A stretch of 64,000 nt of DNA from Ophioderma brevispina. Taxonomy: Eukaryota > Echinodermata > Ophiuroidea > Amphilepidida > Ophiodermatidae. Below are positions 57,801-61,539 of this stretch, in pieces (position 1 is the stretch's first letter; each line of letters starts with the position of its first letter). The position numbers and the translations under genes were made by a program. The stretch is taken from contig JAMKCH010022464.1 in NCBI GenBank assembly GCA_023653785.1, positions 1 through 64,000 on the forward strand, in the 5' to 3' direction. Under the pieces are notes generated by a model. It was not told the DNA's origin. It saw nothing but the letters and a program-made list of their open reading frames with translations, and ran no database searches.

Positions 57801-59361
57801 GCCCTTTGTCATGGCTTAGTAAGTGATGCCTATATTATAGACTTTTTGTCCTTCATAGCTACAAAGAGGCGACACAAGGCTATAACATACCCCTTGATTA
57901 CCTAATCCCTTTGACACATGGCAAGCGACTGCATCCTGCAACGATCAAATTTGTTAAATTTTGTATTTTTTTTATTTTTTTTATTTTTTTTACATGTATT
58001 TCAAATCAGCATGAAAAATGCAATCTTAATGTCCAAACAAGCCTATTCTTTTGCTGATATTCTTTTTAGAAATGGATTGCCATGCCTGCAAAGTATTTGT
58101 GACACCATCCTAAACCACGGACTTATGTGCTATAAACGTATACAGAACTGGCCCTGTCGATAGGTTTAATATGCTGTACGATTTTTGATTATATAACTGT
58201 CTTCACACCAAGCAGACTTTGGACTACAACACAATGGCCCAAGACCGCACTATTTATACTGTGAGCAAATTAACTACACTATGAGCTACAAAAATTACAA
58301 TTCCCATGGTGCAGTTCAATAGCTTTTATTCACCATTGTATTGAGCAATACATCCCCTGTATTTTAGTATGATTTATGATACCCATGGTCAGCTGTTGTT
58401 AACTTGTGCTCATCCAAGGCTACTGAACAGAGCCCTTGGTAGATAGCATGCACGCCTAATACCACATAGTGATGTGGTATGGTTTGTATGTAAAAAGTTT
58501 ATTGTTGTTTTGGGCAATTCTAATTAGTGTTCCAGCCCCCAGAAAACAAAAATGAGGTCTTTCCACCCCACGAACCAGAACGCCACTCACATATATGTTG
58601 CTAAATAATATAGCACACGTCCTTGCAACGCGGCATTGTGGTTCTTGGGGGGAAAGGGTTCAAATATTGAAATTTTAATTACCCATTGAAGCCTGTATTA
58701 TAACTTTACATAAAAACCGACTTTTGGGGAATTAATGTAAAGTGGGATTTTTTGAAAACCAGCAAAAGGTCAACTTTGACCATGTCGCTTTATTATGCAA
58801 AATGTTTCAAGTTCATCCGTTCTCATGAAAACTATAGAGGGTGTCCTTCATTCCTTATCCGGCGATGTCCTTAGATTTTTTCATGGTTGTAATTATTACC
58901 TGTGCACACCTGGAGTAAATAACTTAAAGACACTATCAGTCATCCACTTGAATGTGTCAAAATATATGAAATTTGCAGGAATAGCGAAGAGTGATCAGGG
59001 ACGGATCCACGCCCTGAAAAGTGTCAAAATTACCAGGGGGCTGGAAGGTAGTTATTGTAAAAAATTGGCTGATTTTACAAGATTTGGCCAAATTACCGGG
59101 GGCGCGCGCCCCAAAAAACACCCCTTGGATCCGCCAGCGGTGATGGATAAGTCTGTGTGTTTCTTCTAATCTCACTCTCACTTCCTTGTTTTATAATGTT
59201 TATTCAAGGGATATGATACTAACACCTAACATTCCAAGTACATGTTTCTTTTCAGCCTTGATGATCTGATTATCGGTGCACCAATGTACATCACAGATGA
59301 AGATAGATCAACAGAAGGTTGGGAAGCTGGTCGAGTTTACGTCTATTTTCAAGATGAAACA
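9761..59361 (+). CDS. Integrin alpha subunit, partial gene (seven beta-propeller exons)
   Basis: Exons at 9761-9891, 20338-20432, 22237-22363, 33641-33705, 41136-41178, 57375-57497 and 59256-59361 encode about 230 residues of the extracellular seven-blade FG-GAP propeller of an integrin alpha chain, the ligand-binding partner of an integrin beta chain at the cell surface. Hallmarks in order are LLVGAPRA, KSNQRFGYTV, VVACAP, DPVGTC-like FPVGGCFVARNNF, PVYCQAGMSA, GGPGSIYWQG, KFGSLFGHSLAAID and LDDLIIGAPMYI followed by GRVYVY. The four cysteines of the CAP/GGC/PC/YC region are conserved. Junctions 1-2, 2-3, 3-4 and 4-5 keep frame. Two problems remain: the blade expected between WQG and STDLDAIISF (a YLGYSVAxGDF-type exon) is not found, and the last junction is out of phase. 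The N-terminus, leg domains, transmembrane segment and tail lie outside the window or were not detected. It resembles the PS2/alpha5/alpha8/alphaV group; an exact orthologue cannot be assigned. Confidence 0.9.
10405..14345 (+). repeat. ~31-bp tandem satellite, main array
   Basis: Roughly 110 monomers of 30-32 bp with the core GGTTAAGTGTGGCATCAAGG followed by GTTGCATAGTAT or GTTGCATGTAT. Monomers differ by substitutions and 1-2 base length changes. Higher-order structure is visible: a dimer repeated at about 11085-11215, a ~93-bp trimer repeated at about 13550-13770, and a ~329-bp block (13822-14009 copied at 14151-14335). A TTAA MITE interrupts the array at 10440-10783. Open frames up to 161 codons inside it (VKCGIK, IVWLSVASRVA) are translations of the monomer, not genes. 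The array lies in the intron between integrin exons a and b. Confidence 0.95.
10440..10783. mobile_element. TTAA MITE, family F4, copy a
   Basis: TTAA duplicates at 10440-10443 and 10780-10783 bound a 336-bp element beginning AGGGGCGTGTTCCGATCG and ending GGGACAACCACCT. Its exact middle is the perfect palindrome AGTGGTTAACCACT (10605-10618). The flanks join into a satellite monomer (ATATGATTAA with TTAAGTGTAA), so the element landed in the satellite's own TTAA. Relatives are at 35381-35712 and 54829-55010. No coding capacity. Confidence 0.85.
14346..14763. other. Unique insert between satellite blocks
   Basis: The satellite stops at about 14345 and restarts at 14764. The 418 bp between show no coding motif or terminal repeats I can recognise. 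Confidence 0.5.
14764..14965 (+). repeat. 31-bp satellite, block 2
   Basis: About six diverged monomers of the same satellite, readable as GGTTAAGTTTGACATCAAGG and GTGTGGCATCAAGGGTTGCA. Confidence 0.85.
14966..15490. other. Non-satellite stretch between satellite block 2 and a MITE
   Basis: No exon recognised. The overlapping open frames at 14892-15170 (+) and 15011-15250 (-) have no known motif. Confidence 0.4.
15491..15855. mobile_element. TTAA MITE, family F1, copy B (best preserved)
   Basis: TTAA at 15491-15494 and 15852-15855 flank 357 bp with terminal inverted repeats: AGGCCGACTCAGAGATTTC at the left and GAAATCTCTTAGTCAGACT at the right. A perfect palindrome AATTCCGGATCCGGAATT lies near the midpoint. 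Related copies lie at 6861-7213, 20438-20805, 20806-21148 and 32043-32346. It has no transposase frame. TTAA duplication with AGG-type ends is compatible with Kolobok- or piggyBac-type mobilisation; this assignment is an inference. Confidence 0.9.
15920..16143 (+). repeat. 31-bp satellite, block 3
   Basis: Diverged monomers such as GACATCAAGGGTTGCATAGT and GTTAAGTGCGGCATCAAAG, ending GACTGAATGGTTAA, where an element of family F7 begins. Confidence 0.85.
16140..17395. mobile_element. 1.25-kb TTAA-flanked TIR element (F7)
   Basis: TTAA at 16140-16143 and 17392-17395 bound 1248 bp. The left end GGGTTATAGAGGATAATTGAA pairs with the right end TTCAATTATCCTCTATACCC. Two short + strand frames inside (16189-16383, 16852-17109) have no transposase motif, so it looks non-autonomous. 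The left TTAA belongs to a satellite monomer; the right TTAA is shared with the next MITE. Confidence 0.88.
17392..17744. mobile_element. TTAA MITE, family F6, copy a
   Basis: TTAA at 17392-17395 and 17741-17744 bound 345 bp. The ends are an exact inverted repeat: AGACACTATCAGTGATTTG and CAAATCACTGATAGTGTCT. The interior has GTCCGAACGGAC (17554-17565) near the midpoint. The satellite resumes directly at the right TTAA (TTAAGTGTGGCATC). A diverged relative lies at 27368-27716. Confidence 0.92.
17741..17973 (+). repeat. 31-bp satellite, block 4
   Basis: About seven monomers starting TTAAGTGTGGCATCAAGGG and ending GGGTTGCATAGTA, where a LINE fragment interrupts. Confidence 0.9.
17974..19050 (+). 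mobile_element. 5'-truncated non-LTR retrotransposon inserted in the satellite
   Basis: The + strand encodes the RT region in three broken frames. LGPLLFLIYINDLSNSSF (17974 on) is followed after a +1 shift in a T-run by FFADDTNLYKP, which holds the catalytic ADD. TKFMVIST and SSVKFLGIHISENLSW follow. After a second shift come KKARRTIGYIHRAFNN and LALVQPILEYGSITWHP, and after a third the C-terminal part with RSFYPFAPTLWNYLPEDV. A 3' non-coding part ends near TTGTTAGAATTAA at about 19050. Satellite lies on both sides, so the insertion postdates the array. At least three frameshifts make it a dead copy. Confidence 0.92.
19051..19535 (+). repeat. 31-bp satellite, block 5
   Basis: Around 15 monomers resume directly after the LINE (TTGTGGCATCAAGGGTTGCA) and fade out near 19535. 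Confidence 0.9.
19672..20225. mobile_element. Foldback-like element with a repeated CACATAGTGACGTAT motif
   Basis: The ends form an inverted repeat: CGTCACATAGTGATGTATT near 19675 and the reverse complement of CGTCACATACTGACATATT near 20220. The words TCACATAGTGACGTATT, TCACATAATGACGTAT and CACATAACGTATTT recur inside, spaced 60-120 bp. The architecture resembles the element at 45441-46274. No coding frame. Confidence 0.65.
20338..20432 (+). CDS. Integrin alpha exon b: blade 2 start
   Basis: The acceptor is TTATTAG and the donor GTGGTG|GTAAGT. Two bases complete the glycine codon from exon a, then 31 codons read NPMSDGTQTGSKSNQRFGYT and VSSSGPDGPVV. The KSNQRFGxTV block followed by VV and, in the next exon, ACAP is diagnostic of integrin alpha chains, where KSNQWFGATV...VVACAP is usual. 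It ends in phase 0. A MITE begins at +6 of its donor. Confidence 0.93.
20438..20805. mobile_element. TTAA MITE, family F1, copy C, at a splice donor
   Basis: TTAA at 20438-20441 and 20802-20805 bound 360 bp starting AGGCTGACTCAGAGATTTT and ending GGGAAATCTCTGAGCCAGCC. The central palindrome AATTCCGGATCCGGAATT is intact. The left TTAA overlaps the last base of the donor GTAAGT of integrin exon b, so the intron begins with the MITE. Confidence 0.9.
20806..21148. mobile_element. TTAA MITE, family F1, copy D, inverted next to copy C
   Basis: It runs from about AGGCTTGGAGATTTC (20812) to GAAATCTTCCTTGAAGTCTGCC before TTAA at 21145-21148. It is in the opposite orientation to copy C and abuts it. 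It is more diverged: the central palindrome has decayed to ATCTGGATCTAAAGATT. Together with C it makes a ~710-bp imperfect inverted repeat. Confidence 0.82.
21860..22152. mobile_element. TTAA MITE, family F2, 3'-truncated copy
   Basis: It begins TTAAAGGTGCAACAAAAGATTTTGAG and aligns along its length with the full element at 36857-37220 (shared TACCTTGTATTTGGCTACA and GATTTTGATTTGCTTATATT). Similarity stops near 22152, before the right terminal repeat. Confidence 0.8.
22237..22363 (+). CDS. Integrin alpha exon c: blade 2 with cysteine pairs
   Basis: The acceptor is CTTTACAG and the donor GATA|GTAAGA. The exon starts in phase 0 and ends with one extra base (phase 1). It reads ACAPLRMWYTSEGRYRFPVG, then GCFVARNNFNTITEMKPCET and PD. 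This matches the family pattern CAPRY...DPVGTCFVA..NFT...PC, with all three cysteines present. The usual RY after CAP is replaced by LR. Confidence 0.94.
22596..22937. mobile_element. TTAA MITE, family F3, copy a
   Basis: TTAA at 22596-22599 and 22934-22937 flank 334 bp beginning AGGGGCACTTCATGATCC and ending GAAATCACCAAATGCACC. The middle has TTCTGTTCGTAAACGGGCAGAA, a decayed palindrome. A related copy lies at 55682-56025. Confidence 0.85.
23056..23608. mobile_element. TIR element with long ends and a central palindrome
   Basis: The left end (TTAA AGCAATATTAGCACATTTT, then GAAGGGCACCCCCAATTTTTC) pairs with the right end (GAAAATTGGGGGCGCTCTTC, then AAAAAATGTGCCAATATTAA). The inverted repeat is about 45 bp. 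The perfect palindrome TTATTATCGGGGATCCCCGATAATAA lies at about 23220-23245 (written here only to mark its position). The right terminus seems to have lost a few bases. Confidence 0.82.
23921..25044. mobile_element. 1.1-kb TTAA-flanked TIR element
   Basis: TTAA at 23921-23924 and 25041-25044 bound 1116 bp. The left end GGGCAGTGTTAAC pairs with the right end GTTGACACTGCCC (13 bp, one mismatch). Short open frames inside (24093-24278, 24436-24705, 24783-25049) show no transposase signature. It is likely a non-autonomous DNA element of a TTAA-specific superfamily. Confidence 0.82.
25045..27367. other. Intron sequence with a diffuse inverted repeat
   Basis: GGGTTTGGCCGATTTTGAGCC near 25757 matches the reverse complement of GGGCTAAAATCGGCCCAAAAC near 26526, with further weaker pairing outside (TTTTTGGCTCAAATG near 25627, TGAACCAAAGCC near 26581). 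This suggests an old ~1-kb foldback element. No exon was recognised here or in 26640-27367. Confidence 0.45.
27368..27716. mobile_element. TTAA MITE, family F6, diverged copy b
   Basis: It begins TTAAAGACACTTCAG and ends GCAAATCACTGATAGTGCC followed by TTCA. The interior shares ACATGCAAAAATCTGATTTTTGATGATTTT and CGGACAGTACTGAC with copy a at 17392-17744, in inverted orientation. Confidence 0.75.
28060..28350. repeat. Dispersed repeat with ATAAAATCATTCTGTTTACC, copy 1
   Basis: The segment has relatives at 30206-30480, 34152-34335 and (3' part only) 37290-37380. Shared blocks include AAAGGTCACAGACTCGTCAAA, ATAAAATCATTCTGTTTACC and GGGTGCACTATTTTCCAAATG. The ends are unclear and I see no terminal repeats. 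Confidence 0.65.
28935..29236. repeat. Exact 151-bp tandem duplication
   Basis: Two head-to-tail copies (28935-29085 and 29086-29236) are identical as far as I can read, containing GACTGGCAGCTGGGACTCAC in each. The identity implies a very recent duplication or an assembly artefact. The open frames across it on both strands follow from the duplication. Confidence 0.92.
29545..29640 (-). ncRNA. tRNA-like pol III head of a SINE (degraded)
   Basis: On the minus strand an A-box-like TAGTGTAGTGG (29602-29612) is followed by a B-box-like GGTTCGAATGG (29560-29570). There is no foldable acceptor stem with a matching 3' end, so it is more likely a tRNA-derived SINE head than a tRNA gene. Confidence 0.5.
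30206..30480. repeat. Dispersed repeat, copy 2
   Basis: A relative of 28060-28350: AGGTCACAGACCAGTCAAAC, ATAAAATCATTCTGTTTACC and TTTTTCAAATGTGCCAGTG. Confidence 0.62.
30812..31174. mobile_element. TTAA MITE, family F2, inverted copy
   Basis: It starts near TTCAAAGGTGCGACAACGAGAGATTTC and ends ATCTCGTTTGCACTTTAA. Read on the minus strand it aligns with the F2 copy at 36857-37220 through the TTCTAATTT, AGCTGAGAA and GTCTAAT blocks. The TTAA is mutated at the left. Confidence 0.78.
31540..32040 (-). mobile_element. tRNA-derived SINE-like unit
   Basis: On the minus strand ATAGCTCGACAGGTAAG (32012-32028) resembles a tRNA A box and GTTCGATCGAGCC (31958-31970) a B box. The rest to about 31540 would be the SINE body. 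The tail and target duplication are not clear, so the lower edge is approximate. Confidence 0.5.
32043..32346. mobile_element. TTAA MITE, family F1, copy E, truncated at the left
   Basis: It carries AATTCCGGATCCGGAATT and the right end GGAAATCTCTGAGTCAGCC then TTAA (32343-32346). About 50 bp of the left terminus are missing; it abuts the SINE-like unit. Confidence 0.85.
32470..32735. mobile_element. GC-rich MITE with GGGGCGGATCCAG ends, copy 1
   Basis: It starts CAGGGGCGGATCCAGAATTT and ends near CCCTCTAAATCTACCTCTG. It aligns with the element at 63105-63410 (shared GTACCGTCATTCT, GGGCGCCCTGTG and AAGTCATTTTTATA). The CAGGGGCGG terminus resembles hAT-type MITEs; this is an inference. Confidence 0.75.
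33641..33705 (+). CDS. Integrin alpha exon d
   Basis: The acceptor is TTCCTAAAG and the donor AACGAG|GTATGT. Two bases complete the threonine codon opened by exon c, then 21 codons read SLWKRIGPVYCQAGMSAVINE, ending in phase 0. The family counterpart is GYCQAGFSA...; the cysteine that closes the region is conserved. The exon is only 65 bp, but both neighbouring junctions stay in frame. Confidence 0.9.
34152..34335. repeat. Dispersed repeat, copy 3
   Basis: A relative of 28060-28350: CACAAAGGTCACAGACCGGTC and ATAAAATCATTCTCTTTAGG. It is shortened at the right. Confidence 0.6.
34550..35373. mobile_element. TIR element with internal G-run/C-run hairpins
   Basis: The left end TTAACCCTCGTCTACC pairs with the right end GGTAGGACGAGGGTTTGTTAA. 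Inside, GGGGGGGGTGGTTACCACCCCCC (34597-34619), GGGGGGGGTGGTTAACCACCCCCCCC (about 35133-35160) and GGGGGGTGTAACACCCCCCC (about 35327-35350) are three related hairpins. The 79-codon frame at 35015-35254 has no known motif. Confidence 0.75.
35381..35712. mobile_element. TTAA MITE, family F4, copy b
   Basis: TTAA at 35381-35384 and 35709-35712 bound 324 bp aligned with the copy at 10440-10783 (TGTCCGATCGTCTTGGGG, TTTTAGTGGTTAAACCATTC, TCAAGTAGAGAACAC). The central palindrome has gained one A. It lies 7 bp from the end of the previous element. Confidence 0.85.
36857..37220. mobile_element. TTAA MITE, family F2, full copy
   Basis: TTAA at 36857-36860 and 37217-37220 bound 356 bp with ends AGGTGCAACAAGAGATTTT and GAAATCTCTCGTTGCACCT. 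The 113-codon frame across it (36793-37134) is not a gene. F1 and F2 share the terminal words AGG and GAGATTT. Confidence 0.88.
37290..37380. repeat. Dispersed repeat, 3' part (copy 4)
   Basis: AATCATGCAAAAATATCAAT and GGGTGCACTATTTTTCAAATG match the 3' part of 28060-28350. Confidence 0.55.
38356..38462. repeat. ~105-bp inverted repeat
   Basis: GTTTGTTTTGAAAATGATCT pairs with the later AGTTTCAAAACAAAC, and AGTGCGAGAAA with TTTCTCGCACCT, around a centre CTCTAAGACGCTTAGAG. Similar CAAAACAAACCCAT words recur near 38529. Confidence 0.7.
39335..39385. repeat. 19-bp tandem repeat, about three copies
   Basis: The unit CCCGTGCATTATCTGATGA is repeated head to tail; the first copy carries CGCG. Confidence 0.9.
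39868..40047. repeat. ~58-bp tandem repeat, three copies
   Basis: Three copies start TAATCTTG(C)(T/C)ATTTATTAGT at 39868, 39928 and 39985 and end ATTTAATCTCAATTGAAA. The middle copy lacks ATT. Confidence 0.92.
41136..41178 (+). CDS. Integrin alpha exon e: GGPGSxYWQG block
   Basis: The acceptor is TTCATGCAG and the donor GGCAAG|GTTAGT. Fourteen codons read DVLVMGGPGSIYWQ and one base (G) is left, phase 1. GGPGSxYWQG is one of the most conserved stretches of integrin alpha chains, lying at the end of blade 3. The exon is only 43 bp. The next exon found (57375) has a compatible phase but skips the expected next blade. Confidence 0.95.
41179..41990. other. Start of the 16.2-kb intron
   Basis: No exon recognised. 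A blade exon with YLGYSV and GVPR-type motifs would be expected somewhere between 41178 and 57375; I did not find it. Confidence 0.5.
41991..44660. repeat. TGACCT-rich repeat array with a 1.33-kb duplication
   Basis: The words TTTGACCTTGAATGACCCC, GACCTTGTCGTGACCTTTAAA, CACCCACCAAGTTTCAGGA and ACTCGGTCTTCG alternate through the region. The marker AGGCGGTCCCCGGGTTTCGCG starts blocks at about 41995, 42468, 43327 and 43794, so a ~470-bp block A and a ~860-bp block B are arranged A-B-A-B. It ends in a (GACA/GATA)n run near 44630-44658. Minus-strand open frames such as 42370-42891 (LLKLGGWVPLD, VLVSGSKVIRGHS) repeat with the DNA and are not judged genes. An inverted relative lies at 51850-52185. 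Confidence 0.9.
44840..45196 (-). mobile_element. tRNA-derived SINE
   Basis: The minus strand starts GGGGCGATGTGGCCGAGCGG. The A box TGGCCGAGCGG is at 45177-45187 and the B box GGTTCGAGCCC at 45117-45127, at a spacing expected for a tRNA with a long variable arm (Ser/Leu type). The anticodon arm does not fold convincingly and no 3' acceptor strand pairs with the 5' end, so it is a SINE head, with the body running to about 44840. The lower edge is approximate. Confidence 0.68.
45441..46274. mobile_element. Foldback element with repeated CATAGTGACGGATGTTG motif
   Basis: The left end TCGTCGGGTGTATTACATAG, continuing TGACGGATGTTG, pairs with the right end CAACATCCGTCAC-like ACATCCGTCACTATGTACTA and CACCCGACGA. 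The same motif recurs at about 45628-45652 (direct), 45836-45862 (inverted), 45930-45952 and 45974-45996. It resembles 19672-20225 in design. No coding capacity. Confidence 0.8.
46275..48644. other. Intron stretch, mostly unannotated
   Basis: No exon recognised. The minus-strand 133-codon frame at 46838-47239 has no known motif. From about 47800 to 48240 there are further TGACC/GGTCA-rich pieces, including one unit (48110-48240) related to the tandem repeat at 51330-51780. Confidence 0.4.
48645..49703. mobile_element. Foldback element built of GCAACGCGTTGC palindromes
   Basis: The outer ends TATGGCAAGCTATAAAGGCC (48646) and the reverse complement of GGCCTTATGGCTTGCCATA (about 49682-49700) form an inverted repeat. 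Between them AACGCGTT occurs about 14 times, usually as CAACGCGTTG. Four AT-rich spacers related to GGCCAATCAATCATGAATTT occur, two forward (about 48750 and 49000) and two reversed (about 49230-49300 and 49520-49590), so the whole is symmetric about 49110-49150. Open frames on both strands (QRVA, NALR, ATRL words) are products of the palindromes. Confidence 0.85.
49704..50335. other. Intron stretch without recognised features
   Basis: I see neither exon motifs nor a clear repeat. Confidence 0.35.
50336..51170. repeat. ~206-bp tandem repeat interrupted by a MITE
   Basis: The unit with GGGGCTGTCAG, GGAGCCCTGTCA(A/T)TTTTTT, GAAGCTTTATTTTA and CTCATGATGCAGTTC occurs at 50340-50488 and 50905-51055, and its start recurs at about 51100-51150. 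An F5 MITE at 50489-50848 separates copies one and two; subtracting it gives a period of about 206 bp. Confidence 0.82.
50489..50848. mobile_element. TTAA MITE, family F5, copy a
   Basis: TTAA at 50489-50492 and 50845-50848 bound 352 bp starting AGAGACAGGAGATTTCC and ending ATCTCCTCCTGTCACT (inverted repeat). The inner palindrome TTTCTGTCGTACACGACAGAAA (50641-50662) has 10-bp arms and a 2-bp spacer. Copies lie at 56315-56677 and 59531-59845. Confidence 0.88.
51228..51310. repeat. 22-23-bp tandem repeat
   Basis: The unit ATCAAATCTCCCTGATTCCA occurs about three and a half times head to tail. Confidence 0.88.
51330..51780. repeat. ~120-bp tandem repeat, about four copies
   Basis: Each unit has GGTCAAAGGTCAT(C)CAGGGGTC, a TGGATATGAGTTT-like word, GTGGTAG, CCGTAC(A/G)AGTTTTGTGGTCACG and TTTCGAGGGGTCATTTTGGG. 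A single relative lies at 48110-48240. The open frames 51314-51523 and 51540-51779 follow the repeat. Confidence 0.88.
51850..52185. repeat. Inverted relative of the 42-44.6 kb array
   Basis: It reads as the reverse complement of block A of 41991-44660: AAGGTCAAAGGAGGTCAAATG, GTGGGTGGGGCGATTGTTGATG, GGTGATCGCAAAACACAGGTGAT and the end GGACCGCCTAGT, which mirrors ACTAGGCGGTCC at 41991. Confidence 0.85.
52732..53466. mobile_element. 735-bp foldback element with ~290-bp arms
   Basis: The left end AGGGTGGACACG (52732) pairs with the right end CGTGTCCACCCT (to 53466), and the arms continue to align inward: AATCTAATGTAATAT, TGTGGTGCTTCCTTTCC, AAAATAGGCTAAAGGTCATTTGT and AAGAACGGTCA all have reversed partners on the right. 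A ~150-bp non-pairing middle separates the arms. No coding frame. Confidence 0.88.
53467..54828. other. Intron stretch without recognised exon
   Basis: The 132-codon + frame at 54114-54512 and the 93-codon frame at 54590-54871 have no known motif; the second runs into a MITE fragment. They are not supported as genes. Confidence 0.4.
54829..55010. mobile_element. TTAA MITE, family F4, fragment c
   Basis: CCTGGAAGTAGTAATTGATT and TTGATATCGGATGAAATGCTG match the left half of F4 copies at 10440 and 35381. The left terminus and the right half are missing. Confidence 0.72.
55682..56025. mobile_element. TTAA MITE, family F3, copy b
   Basis: TTAA at 55682-55685 and 56022-56025 bound 336 bp aligned with 22596-22937 (AGGGCATTTCATGATCC, GAGATTTTTATATCATCT, CACAAATGCACC). 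The middle has AATTTCGGTCCGTAAACGGACGAAATT, a near-perfect palindrome around GTCCGTAAACGGAC. Confidence 0.87.
56315..56677. mobile_element. TTAA MITE, family F5, copy b
   Basis: It runs from GTAAAGAGACATGAGGACATT to ATCTCCTCCCGTCATT then TTAA (56674-56677). It shares AAGTGAATAAGCCGTATAC and ATAGCAGGCAAGTTCAAA with the copy at 50489. The left TTAA has mutated to GTAA. Confidence 0.82.
56700..57240. repeat. Poly-C runs and low-complexity sequence
   Basis: C-runs of about 8 to 13 bases at about 56751, 56939, 57008 and 57230 occur next to CAGGGCCGTGCCAGGG- and CTACGGGCC-like words, suggesting remains of GC-rich MITEs. No exon. Confidence 0.45.
57375..57497 (+). CDS. Integrin alpha exon f: FG-GAP block with KFGSLFGHSLA
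   Basis: The acceptor is AATTACAG and the donor GCAGTG|GTGAGT. Two bases close a codon, then STDLDAIISFNSRNEL, NGDKFGSLFGHSLAAID and NLCSG follow, leaving one base (phase 1). It matches the family stretch ...NST(D/N)M..I.NFTGEQM(A/G)SYFGYSVA.(T/S)D. The last D should open a DxNxDGxxD calcium loop, but here the residues after it are NLCSG, and the next exon needs phase 2. The missing blade upstream and the phase conflict downstream make this the least certain part of the gene model. Confidence 0.82.
57541..58992. other. Intron between exons f and g
   Basis: No exon or clear repeat is seen, apart from CTTAAAGACACTATCAGTCAT at 58923, which matches the terminal repeat of MITE family F6 and may be a fragment. 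Confidence 0.4.
58993..59143. mobile_element. Short GGATCC-ended MITE
   Basis: The left end CAGGGACGGATCCACGCC and the right end CCTTGGATCCGCCAGCGG form an imperfect inverted repeat around 150 bp. Inside, AAAATTACCAGGGGG and AAATTACCGGGGGCG are an internal direct repeat. The ends resemble those of 32470 and 63105. Confidence 0.68.
59256..59361 (+). CDS. Integrin alpha exon g: DDLIIGAP and GRVYVY
   Basis: The acceptor is CTTTTCAG and the donor GAAACA|GTAAGA. One base closes a codon, then 35 codons read LDDLIIGAPMYITDEDRSTE and GWEAGRVYVYFQDET, ending in phase 0. The family pattern is LDDLLVGAPLF...EVGRVYVYLQ. The exon needs a phase-2 predecessor, but the exon f donor gives phase 1. Confidence 0.92.
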
Positions 59362-59530
59362 GTAAGAAGTGCAATTTATTTTATCAAAGATGCAGACACC
59401 ACTGCAATTGTCAATTTTACCAATGTAGTGGATATCTCATCTTGGCATCATTTGTGAAGTTAATCAGGTGCATACATGTAATTTGTTTGTTACTCAATTT
59501 CTAGACAACTGACAACAAATTAAATGTGTT

Positions 59531-59845
59531 GACTAAAAGAAACAAGAGGACATCTCCAGAAATTGCACCCAACCATTATTTTTGTACATTTAGGATGTTC
59601 ACCATGCAAATCACACATGAAGTGAATAAGCCCAAAATGTAATTTTTATGTATAATTATATTAGTATTTTTCCTGTCATGCAATCTGCAGTGTAAATTTG
59701 GATAGCAGGCAAGATCAAAACTTAGTTTTTGGTTTTCTTCTCTACTTGTTTGTCCAATAAACCTTCATAATGTTCTCAAGAGTGTTCCAACTAATCAAGT
59801 GTAAATTAATTTCTTGGAAAATCTCCTTGTGTCACTTTGAATCAA
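59531..59845. mobile_element. TTAA MITE, family F5, diverged copy c
   Basis: It shares ATCACACATGAAGTGAATAAGCC, ATAGCAGGCAAGATCAAAAC and TTGTTTGTCCAATAAACCTT with the copy at 50489-50848. The central palindrome has decayed. Confidence 0.78.
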
Positions 59846-61539
59846 TAATGTATAGCAAAATTGAATTTGTTGCCAGAGCTAAATTCTCTAATTAAAGAGT
59901 TTGGGTCATATATTGCCTTTTTAGCATTATTCCAAGCTCCAAACCTGCTCTGCAACCGCAAGTGTTGAATGTTCGCATTTAACATACAGCAATGCACATC
60001 TCATGTAAAAAGTGATTTTAAGCAAAATAAAATCAATGTTTCATACCGGGCACACAAGGGGCTTGTGTACATAATATCTTGTATTTATTTAGTGTTGTCA
60101 AATGCACTCAGATGATGCATGGGTTATTTTTTTCAAAAACAAATTATGATTTTTGGGTAAATTTTGAAAATTTTTGTCAACTTATAACACAAATATTTTG
60201 AGCTAACCTTTAGCTATGCCCAGAAATGTTCATGAATGAATTATTTGTTTATAAACTTACTGGCAGAAAATGTGTATTTTATCCCCTGGCCCAAAAGGCA
60301 TGGGGATTTTAGCGAAATCTGTCATCTGCCCATCAGTCTGTCTCCACCTGTAACCATCAAACCCCTGTGCCCTGATCTACCATGTGTCCCCCCAAAAATG
60401 CACCATAAGTTTTAACACAAGTCTGTGACTACTTATCTTTGTTGTAAGTAAGATGGGACTATTAGCTAATATCCCCCCTGAAAGTTCATAAAGGTAGAGT
60501 CAATATGTTAAGGTCTGATCCCATAATCAATAAACCTGCAGGACCCATTTAACCAATTGCAGGCGACTTATTAAACTTACAAATAACGGCACTGTACGTT
60601 TTGCGCCCAGACACCTACAAATAATCAGTCCAACCAGCATTTTTTTCCCTTTTTTTTTTAAAGACAGCTACCTGGGCACAGACATAAACATATGAATGTT
60701 TCCATTGGTTATAACAAATAATCAACTGCATTTTAACAGACTTAAAAGAATGGAATTAAGGGAATGTATGACCAACAAACTCTTTGTATTGTCCAAAGTA
60801 GACAGCTAGCATTTGATAGAGCTAATCATTCATCATTTTGTGATGGCACACAGAGTTATCCTAAACAACTCAAATTAATGACAATGAATAAAATTAAGTT
60901 ATTGTATTGAGTTTTGTGTGAAAACATTGTTTTTTTTTTTAAATGTACATTTCCTGACATTGTAACATTATTTTCAGGAACAAGCATTTGCATACCAATG
61001 CATTAATCACTTGATGTCATGTGTAGTTTTGTCTCATGACTTGTCCAGTTTTATATTCGTGAAACATATTTACAATCACCAATAATTAATGTTTTATCAT
61101 TATTAGTTAAATAATAATTCTGTAAATTCATTATTGGACCCAGTGAGAGTTGTTCTGCACGAAATTTGGGCAAGTAACTGTTGATTGCAATCATATTGTG
61201 GATTTGCATTCTGTTCTTTCATTGCCTGTCCTCGTGTTACCATCTCCTCATTTTTGTAAAATGGGTCCGCGGGTTATTGATTGTTTTTTGGCGTCATATC
61301 GTTAAACTATGACTCTATTGCTATGAGTTTTCAAGGATGTTAAGCTAACATTGTACTATCTTACATTGCACGAAAGAACAAGTAATCATGTGATTTTTAT
61401 GCAAAACTTATGGTGCTGCCACCAGTGTTGCGTTTTTTTGGACACCCTGTAGATGACACTTGCACCACCACAGCACCTTAGTATCTACTGCTACTTGGCG
61501 CTGTGAGAGACATGTAACATAACCAGCGCTTTTTTATGG
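59846..61539. other. Intron stretch downstream of the last visible exon
   Basis: The next propeller exon (usually with FGSAI and DLNxDGYND motifs) was not found here. No clear repeat. Confidence 0.4.
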
